Below, piece by piece: positions 14,568 to 17,776 of a stretch of DNA of 17,776 nucleotides. Origin of the DNA: an uncultured Lachnospiraceae bacterium. Its GTDB lineage: Bacteria > Bacillota > Clostridia > Lachnospirales > Lachnospiraceae. A program made the translations under genes and the position numbers. Positions within the stretch are counted from its first letter, which is position 1, and every line of letters begins with the position of its first letter. The stretch spans positions 1 through 17,776 of the forward strand of contig CATZYB010000028.1 of assembly GCA_958426095.1 (NCBI GenBank), written 5' to 3'. The notes beneath the pieces were generated by a model that made no database searches, had not been told where the DNA came from, and saw only the letters and a program-made list of their open reading frames with translations.

Positions 14568-14690
14568 GCTATGCAGCAGCACGGCTTTTGTGGTAGAATA
14601 GAGGTTGCGAAGCTGCTATTCTATGTATTCACGCAAGCCGTGTCTGCATAGCAAGCAAGGAAGGACGTTCGGGAAAACCGGGCGTCTTTC
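14568..14690 (+). ncRNA. Candidate structured RNA with terminator, upstream of integrase
   Basis: A long stem forms from GCTATGCAG (14568-14576) with CTGCATAGC (14644-14652), CACGGCTT (14580-14587) with AAGCCGTG (14635-14642), and an inner TAGAATAG (14594-14601) with CTATTCTA (14616-14623). It is followed by a terminator-like hairpin (14664-14672 with 14678-14686) and a T-rich tail. TATAAA at 14555-14560 would place a start near 14567, the first base of the stem, but no good -35 is present. On the minus strand the same stem is followed by TTTATTTTTTAT, so it could instead attenuate integrase transcription. Confidence 0.45.
14664..14690 (+). terminator. Hairpin with T-rich tail
   Basis: A 9-bp stem including two T-G pairs (14664-14672 with 14678-14686), GAAAA loop, followed by TTTCTTTATTTC. 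It also lies just past the stop codon of the minus-strand HIRAN gene, where it may serve as a weaker terminator in that direction. Confidence 0.5.
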
Positions 14691-14691
14691 T

Positions 14692-15261
14692 TTATTTCTG
14701 GTTTTTATAATTCTTGTATCGGCGAATACCGAAAAACAAGAAAATAACTGCTAATATTGCGGTCATTGGATTCAGGATTGCAATAGCGTTGATCGCGCAG
14801 ATGATTCCGAATGCGATCATAATACGTCCGGTTTTGCGCTTCTGCTTAGTTTCCGGGACGGGTTCAATAGTTTCCGGCTGTATAGGTTCAACAGGATCGA
14901 CAGTGACATCGGGTTCAGGCTGGTCGTCGTATATTCCGACGTAAACTTCAACGCCTAAATTATAGTCTTCGATACGATGTCCGTCTTCATCATATCCCAA
15001 AAGTTCGGAAACGCTACAATCAAGTTTGTGTCCGGCTGCAAGGTGCGTATGTATGTCATTGACATATACCGAAGAAACATTCCCGATACAGTGATCGTAA
15101 CAGTCAGTAATATGATACGCGGGGGATCCTTCGTACTCATACGGGACAAGAAAAAGCTGCTGTCCTTCATAGAGTTTTGATATATAGCGTTGACGACTTG
15201 AACCATCGTCATTCTCAAAGGTAACGCCCGCAGCACGAAAATACATGAAATCAAGGTGCAT
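14692..15261 (-). CDS. HIRAN-domain protein with C-terminal membrane anchor
   Basis: 189 residues; the start is preceded by AGAAGG. Residues about 5-105 resemble a HIRAN domain: FRAAGVTFEND, SRQRYISKLYEGQQLFLVPYEYEGSPAYHITD, then HCIGNVSSVYV, the usual pattern of a basic RQ, a strand pair and an NP/SP-A motif. A Pro/Glu/Val-rich linker (about 112-138) and basic KQKRKTG lead to two hydrophobic segments (about 145-160 and 163-180) and a basic tail. HIRAN domains are known mainly as DNA-end binding modules in helicases and nucleases. Here the domain is attached to the membrane and encoded between integrase and repressor of a prophage-like element, a place where superinfection-exclusion or defence genes are common. 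Role unknown. Confidence 0.65.
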   Translation of the reverse strand: MHLDFMYFRAAGVTFENDDGSSRQRYISKLYEGQQLFLVPYEYEGSPAYHITDCYDHCIGNVSSVYVNDIHTHLAAGHKLDCSVSELLGYDEDGHRIEDYNLGVEVYVGIYDDQPEPDVTVDPVEPIQPETIEPVPETKQKRKTGRIMIAFGIICAINAIAILNPMTAILAVIFLFFGIRRYKNYKNQK

Positions 15262-15313
15262 ACCTTTTACCTTCTTTCATTGCAATATCATGTATGTCAG
15301 GAGGTACAAAAGC

Positions 15314-15511
15314 ATGGAAGTCCTGACATGGCAAGCGCGAACAGAAAAGCATTTGACGCTGAAACAGCTGGAAGCATTGACCGGGATCGGAAAAACCACT
15401 TTGAACAATATCGAAAATGGTCTGGTATCGCCGACGCTGCGGCAGCTGGAAGCGATCGCGTCCGCACTTGGTACAACAATAAGTAAACTATATGAATCTG
15501 AATACAAGTAG
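15314..15511 (+). CDS. Small XRE-family regulator
   Basis: 65 residues from ATG 15314, 8-9 nt after AGGAGG; longer upstream starts overlap the HIRAN gene. Nearly the whole protein is a Cro/CI-type helix-turn-helix: LTLKQLEALTGIGKTTLNNI, then ENGLVSPTLRQLEAIASALGTT and a short ISKLYESEYK tail. It is divergent from the HIRAN gene across 52 bp and probably regulates it or the 37-residue gene downstream. As a second HTH protein beside a CI-like repressor it could also be an antirepressor-type or Cro-like partner. Confidence 0.82.
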   Translation: MEVLTWQARTEKHLTLKQLEALTGIGKTTLNNIENGLVSPTLRQLEAIASALGTTISKLYESEYK

Positions 15512-15550
15512 TATATCAGATAAACGGCAGCAGGCGTCATTCCTGCGGCG

Positions 15551-15572
15551 GATTTCCCGAAATCGGGAAATC
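15551..15572. promoter_or_regulatory. 22-bp palindrome, candidate operator
   Basis: GATTTCCCGA (15551-15560) and TCGGGAAATC (15563-15572) are perfect inverses around AA. The site is about 12 bp before the -35 of the next promoter and 40 bp after the small XRE gene, with no T-run, so an operator is more likely than a terminator. Confidence 0.55.
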
Positions 15573-15584
15573 GTGACGGAACGC

Positions 15585-15613
15585 TTCAACACGTCCGGGA
15601 TCTGCGGTATAAT
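15585..15613 (+). promoter_or_regulatory. Promoter of the 37-residue gene
   Basis: Perfect TATAAT at 15608-15613 with a weak TTCAAC at 15585-15590, 17-bp spacing. The poor -35 suggests activator dependence, with the palindrome just upstream. Confidence 0.5.
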
Positions 15614-15634
15614 GCAAGGCGCAGAAGGGAAGTG

Positions 15635-15748
15635 ATGAAATTGGATATAAGACAGAAGATCGACGCGCTGCTGGATAAGATCACGTCACAGCAAAAGCTG
15701 AAGCGGATCTATAACTTCGCAAAGTATGTCTACATATACACGAAGTAA
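15635..15748 (+). CDS. 37-residue conserved-looking phage protein
   Basis: ATG 15635 follows GAAGGGAAGTG and the frame stops at 15748. The sequence is amphipathic and helical: MKLDIRQKIDALLDKITSQQ, then KLKRIYNFAKYVYIYTK, with an aromatic, basic C-terminal half. It has its own promoter and a terminator directly behind it. I recognise the general look of small lysogeny-module proteins in Firmicutes phages but no named family. It could be a recombination directionality factor, an antirepressor or a peptide toxin; none of these is shown. Confidence 0.6.
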   Translation: MKLDIRQKIDALLDKITSQQKLKRIYNFAKYVYIYTK

Positions 15749-15751
15749 TGT

Positions 15752-15790
15752 CGGCGGGAGCCTTTAGGGGTTCCCGTCTTTTTCTTTTTC
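15752..15790 (+). terminator. Terminator after the 37-residue gene
   Basis: GGCGGGA (15752-15758) pairs with TCCCGTC (15772-15778, one G-T pair), followed by TTTTTCTTTTT. It overlaps the 3' end of the convergent repressor gene. Confidence 0.7.
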
Positions 15791-16156
15791 CCATCTTCCG
15801 ATCTTCTGAATCATTTCGCGGATCGTCTGCTTCAGGACGTACCGCTGTGATCCGGTCATTTCCAGATACATTTCCAGAAGAATTTTGTCGAAGCCGTCCA
15901 GATCGTACTGTTTGCAGAGTTCTTCCAGAATCGTCTGCGGCAGCGTGTCGAACATTTCCCCTTCGCCGTTCATTAGATAATCATAATTTACATTGTATTC
16001 CCGGCAGATGGAAACCGCCATTTGTTCAGTCAAAGCGTTGCGTCCTGATTCAATATCAGAGATCGCGCTTTTTTTCACGCCTAACTTCACGCCGAACTTT
16101 TCAAGTGTCAGTTTCAATGATTTCCGGATTTCCCGGACACGTTCGCCATGTGTCAT
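15764..16156 (-). CDS. CI-like XRE repressor
   Basis: 130 residues from ATG (complement of 16154-16156). GGGAG lies 12 nt upstream, a long spacing, but no other start codon fits; the in-frame extension to 16261 would cover the promoters. Residues about 3-62 are the helix-turn-helix: HGERVREIRKSLKLTLEKFG, VKLGVKKSAISDIESGRNAL, then ICREYNVNYDYLMNGEGEMF, a classical phage repressor pattern. The C-terminal half (about 63-130) is helical (LEELCKQYDLDGFDKILLEMYLEM) and lacks the Ser-Lys peptidase domain of LexA/CI. Induction therefore needs another factor. Divergent from the early genes across an operator region. Confidence 0.88.
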   Translation of the reverse strand: MTHGERVREIRKSLKLTLEKFGVKLGVKKSAISDIESGRNALTEQMAVSICREYNVNYDYLMNGEGEMFDTLPQTILEELCKQYDLDGFDKILLEMYLEMTGSQRYVLKQTIREMIQKIGRWEKEKDGNP

Positions 16157-16183
16157 TGGTTTATCACTCTCCCTTCTTTCTAA

Positions 16184-16212
16184 AGGATAGCACTGAACAA
16201 AACACAAGTCAA
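16184..16212 (-). promoter_or_regulatory. Repressor promoter
   Basis: On the minus strand TTGACT (16207-16212), 17-bp spacer, TATCCT (16184-16189). It is divergent from the strong early promoter at 16244-16272. Confidence 0.75.
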
Positions 16213-16221
16213 TAAAAAAGT

Positions 16222-16284
16222 ACGTTGAACGGAAAAAGGAATGTTGACAAGAGACGTGCAACGTAATATAATGTACGCAGAACG
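16222..16284. promoter_or_regulatory. Three operator-like repeats ACG-N3-AACG
   Basis: ACGTTGAACG (16222-16231), ACGTGCAACG (16254-16263) and ACGCAGAACG (16275-16284). The first lies between the two divergent promoters, the second in the early promoter's spacer, the third just after its -10. The first and third also share flanking GT before and GAAAA after. They are the natural binding sites for the CI-like repressor. Confidence 0.6.
16244..16272 (+). promoter_or_regulatory. Strong early promoter with perfect hexamers
   Basis: TTGACA at 16244-16249 and TATAAT at 16267-16272 with a 17-bp spacer, a full consensus. It drives the small early genes. Its spacer and start region contain two of the three operator-like repeats. 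Confidence 0.88.
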
Positions 16285-16309
16285 GAAAAGGAAGGAGGTT
16301 GAAAGGACT

Positions 16310-16540
16310 ATGAAACTTATATCAGAAAGTGAAGAGTTTCACACAGTACGACGGATTTACTTCAAAGGGAAAGACGGAGAAGAAGGCGGCGGAGCGGTAA
16401 CATTGACAATTCGTGCGGAAAGAATCACAACGGAAGACTTGGTAAAACAGCTTGAAGGATTAGCAACAGACGCCGCTTCGTGTATCAAAAAAATTGTTGC
16501 GGCGCAGGAAGCACCACAACAATTCTTTGAAGATCACTGA
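16310..16540 (+). CDS. Hypothetical early protein, 76 residues
   Basis: ATG 16310 follows GGAGG (11 nt) and a closer AAGGA. First gene after the strong early promoter. The N-terminal half looks like a beta strand region (EFHTVRRIYFKG, GGAVTLTIRAE), the rest is helical (LVKQLEGLATDAASCIKKIVAAQ). I do not recognise a family. As the first gene opposite the repressor it is in the position of Cro, but no helix-turn-helix is visible. Its last 7 bases overlap the convergent gene. Confidence 0.65.
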   Translation: MKLISESEEFHTVRRIYFKGKDGEEGGGAVTLTIRAERITTEDLVKQLEGLATDAASCIKKIVAAQEAPQQFFEDH

Positions 16541-16701
16541 CGCTTTGAAGCTGCAAGGATGGCAGCACGGATAATTAGTTCCCCTGTCGGAGATTCAAGG
16601 ATCCGGCGGCATTCATCCACTTTTGGGGAGTTAATACCATGCGCGTCTTGCATGGAACGAATAAGCTGTGACTTAAATTCATCATATCGTATTGCATTCA
16701 C
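16534..16701 (-). CDS. Hypothetical small protein on the opposite strand
   Basis: About 55 residues from a GTG (complement of 16699-16701), chosen because GAAGG lies 8 nt before it and TATAAT (complement of 16742-16747) about 40 bp before. A longer frame from ATG 16743 overlaps that -10 and has no ribosome binding site. Sequence: NAIRYDEFKSQLIRSMQDAHG, then SPKVDECRRILESPTGELI and RAAILAASKRQ, mostly helical. Family not recognised. It runs against the early transcript and overlaps the end of the 76-residue gene. Confidence 0.5.
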   Translation of the reverse strand: MNAIRYDEFKSQLIRSMQDAHGINSPKVDECRRILESPTGELIIRAAILAASKRQ

Positions 16702-16722
16702 ATTCTTCGCCTTCTTTCTATT

Positions 16723-16971
16723 TTGGTTTGGTCGCACATTCATTATAGCGAAAAGGCGAAGGGAACACAATCACATAAACATACTGCGGAAGGAGGAAAC
16801 CACAAGGGAGCAGCACAGGAAGCACAGAAGAAAGAAAAGAACCAGACGGAAGATGTTCGTGAATACATCGAACTTCTGAAGGGGCTGACGAACGATGAAA
16901 AGAATCAGCTGAAAGGAATCATGATCGGAATGCAAATGCAGCGCGAACTGACAGCTGCGTTTACCGCATAA
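16723..16971 (+). CDS. Hypothetical phage early protein, start codon unclear
   Basis: The C-terminal half is protein-like: EDVREYIELLKGLTNDEKNQ followed by LKGIMIGMQMQ, a helical pattern I have seen in small early proteins of Firmicutes phages. A strong site AAGGAGGAAAC lies at 16790-16800, yet no ATG, GTG or TTG follows it in this frame. The only upstream initiator is TTG 16723, without a ribosome binding site and overlapping the reverse gene's promoter; the next ATG is only 17 codons from the end. The true start may be noncanonical, or the start codon was lost by mutation. The coordinates given use TTG 16723; the real protein probably begins near 16803. Confidence 0.5.
   Translation: MVWSHIHYSEKAKGTQSHKHTAEGGNHKGAAQEAQKKEKNQTEDVREYIELLKGLTNDEKNQLKGIMIGMQMQRELTAAFTA
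16742..16771 (-). promoter_or_regulatory. Promoter for the small reverse-strand gene
   Basis: Perfect TATAAT on the minus strand (16742-16747) with TTGTGT (16765-16770) 17 bp upstream; the -35 is weak. Confidence 0.45.
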
Positions 16972-17028
16972 GATCAGCAGGATCCCGGCGGGAAACCGCC
17001 GGGAGTACATAGAAAAGAGGAAAAGAAC

Positions 17029-17229
17029 ATGGACGGAATACAGGCGGTTCTGGACACGCTTTGCAACAAAGTGGATCGGGCGCAGCGGATCGGCTTTCAT
17101 GCTCTGGCGAAGCGGAGAACGAAGACAGAGGTTCAGAAGGATGTCGATGAAATAATGGTACTTCTCCAAGACATAGACAAACTATTGAGATTCGGAACAT
17201 ATGAAGGGAGAAAAGAACATGACACTTGA
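17029..17229 (+). CDS. Hypothetical early protein, 66 residues
   Basis: ATG 17029 follows AGAGGAAAAGAAC. Helical and charged: GIQAVLDTLCNKVDRAQRIG, LAKRRTKTEVQKDVDEIMVL, LQDIDKLLRFGTYEG. No family recognised. Its last 11 bases overlap the next gene, so both are coupled parts of the early operon. Confidence 0.65.
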   Translation: MDGIQAVLDTLCNKVDRAQRIGFHALAKRRTKTEVQKDVDEIMVLLQDIDKLLRFGTYEGRKEHDT

Positions 17230-17407
17230 AAGACTTTTTGACATGGGACTGGTTAAGGACAACACGGAAATCTATATCAGGGATGAAGAAATGTACACAA
17301 TCGCAAGGGGAAACTGGTATCAGGACAAAGTGCTGGATCACATGGCAGACAAAATTGAGTGTTTCACATGGCAGGATGATAACAGATTGTACATAGACGT
17401 GAAATAA
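17219..17407 (+). CDS. Hypothetical early protein, 62 residues
   Basis: ATG 17219 is preceded by GAAGGGAGAAAAGAAC; an in-frame ATG at 17201 lies before that site and is rejected. The sequence MTLERLFDMGLVKDNTEIYI, then ARGNWYQDKVLDHMADKIEC and WQDDNRLYIDVK suggests a compact alpha/beta fold, with the WQDDN-LYIDV ending that I associate with small conserved phage and mobile-element proteins. Function unknown. Confidence 0.7.
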   Translation: MTLERLFDMGLVKDNTEIYIRDEEMYTIARGNWYQDKVLDHMADKIECFTWQDDNRLYIDVK

Positions 17408-17425
17408 ACGGGAGGAATGGAACAT

Positions 17426-17776
17426 ATGGCAGCAATAACGACAAAGGATCAGGAAAGACAGGCGGTCGAAAAGATCAGAAAAATCGTGGAAGGACTTGGA
17501 GAAAACAGCTATGTCGGGACGGCGATGGCGGGAGTTCTGGAAGTAGCTGAACAAAATATTGAATATGACGCAGCGTTCAGTCTGAAAGAAGAAAAGGAAA
17601 TTGCAGAACGACGGGAGCAGGAGCAGACGGAAATCACGCAGAAACTGAAGAAAGAACTGAATGACTTGAACGAAAGATATAAACAGCTTGCAATTCAGCG
17701 GAAAGAAGAGCGCGAAAGCATGACAAAGCAGCTTCAGGAAGCGAAGACGCTGGCGGATAGATACAGAATGCCGAAA
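17426..17776 (+). CDS. Hypothetical coiled-coil early protein (partial)
   Basis: ATG 17426 lies 10 nt after GGAGG; an in-frame ATG at 17417 is too close to that site. The frame is open to the window end, 117 codons. The first 55 residues (KDQERQAVEKIRKIVEGLGE, NSYVGTAMAGVLEVAEQNIE) look globular and helical; from about residue 60 the sequence is a long charged coiled coil (KEEKEIAERREQEQTEI, QKLKKELNDLNERYKQL). This frame is absent from simple complete-ORF lists because it has no stop in the window. Function unknown. Confidence 0.75.
   Translation, partial: MAAITTKDQERQAVEKIRKIVEGLGENSYVGTAMAGVLEVAEQNIEYDAAFSLKEEKEIAERREQEQTEITQKLKKELNDLNERYKQLAIQRKEERESMTKQLQEAKTLADRYRMPK

Noticed and set aside
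14568..14652. Retron or tracrRNA-like RNA
   Set aside because: No reverse transcriptase, Cas gene or repeat array is present in the window.
16961..17554. 197-residue reverse-strand frame across the early genes
   Set aside because: It is antisense to four well-spaced small genes with ribosome binding sites, and its composition (many Cys, His, Phe, Ser) is that of a shadow frame.
1..17776. tRNA, rRNA or CRISPR array
   Set aside because: No cloverleaf, rRNA segment or regularly spaced repeats were seen on either strand.

Overview
The window looks like a gut-type Clostridia chromosome, probably Lachnospiraceae or a close relative. This is inferred from moderate GC, strong AGGAGG ribosome binding sites, tightly overlapping operons, and MepA-like MATE and BmrCD-like exporter families; no rRNA or tRNA is present to fix the taxon. 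About 13.1 kb of host sequence dense in membrane transport genes is followed by about 4.6 kb of one end of an integrated element, most likely a temperate phage.

Host part. Positions 1-1406 (minus) hold two FecCD-type iron-chelate permease genes, the second cut by the window edge. At 1694-3904 a MATE efflux gene (minus) and a BmrR-like MerR regulator (plus) are divergent around a textbook MerR-activated promoter: -35 and -10 separated by 19 bp with a dyad in the spacer. A second promoter of identical geometry, sharing 14 identical bases, lies downstream of the MATE gene and points at the iron permeases, so one regulator may control both. From 4136 a consensus promoter with a palindromic operator starts a plus-strand efflux cluster: marR-1, marR-2, a second MATE gene, a cytidylate-kinase-like gene, two half-transporters of a heterodimeric ABC exporter, a small broken membrane-protein gene and a patatin-like gene with an internal deletion. 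A lipoprotein HlyD/MacA-like adaptor and a MacB-like ATPase gene follow; the ATPase gene is truncated by the element.

Main discovery-type signal. Two copies of the same structured RNA lie in the efflux cluster: 4681-4785, before marR-2/MATE/kinase, and 7229-7306, before the ABC exporter. Both show, in order, CGGAGGAC, a hairpin with invariant ATCGCAAT apex and covarying stem, TAGTC, GAAG, and an intrinsic terminator whose 5' arm contains TGCG, complementary to the CGCA apical loop. This is the layout of an antitermination (ON) riboswitch. From genetic context and architecture I think it may be guanidine-IV (mepA motif), but this is not confirmed. It would put the MATE pump and the ABC exporter under one ligand.

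Element part, 13.1 kb to the end. A large serine recombinase lies against the truncated ATPase gene. Then come a candidate structured RNA, a membrane-anchored HIRAN-domain protein, a small XRE regulator, a 37-residue protein, a CI-like XRE repressor, and a divergent immunity region with perfect -35/-10 hexamers and three ACG-N3-AACG operator-like repeats. Small early genes of unknown function lead off the right edge.
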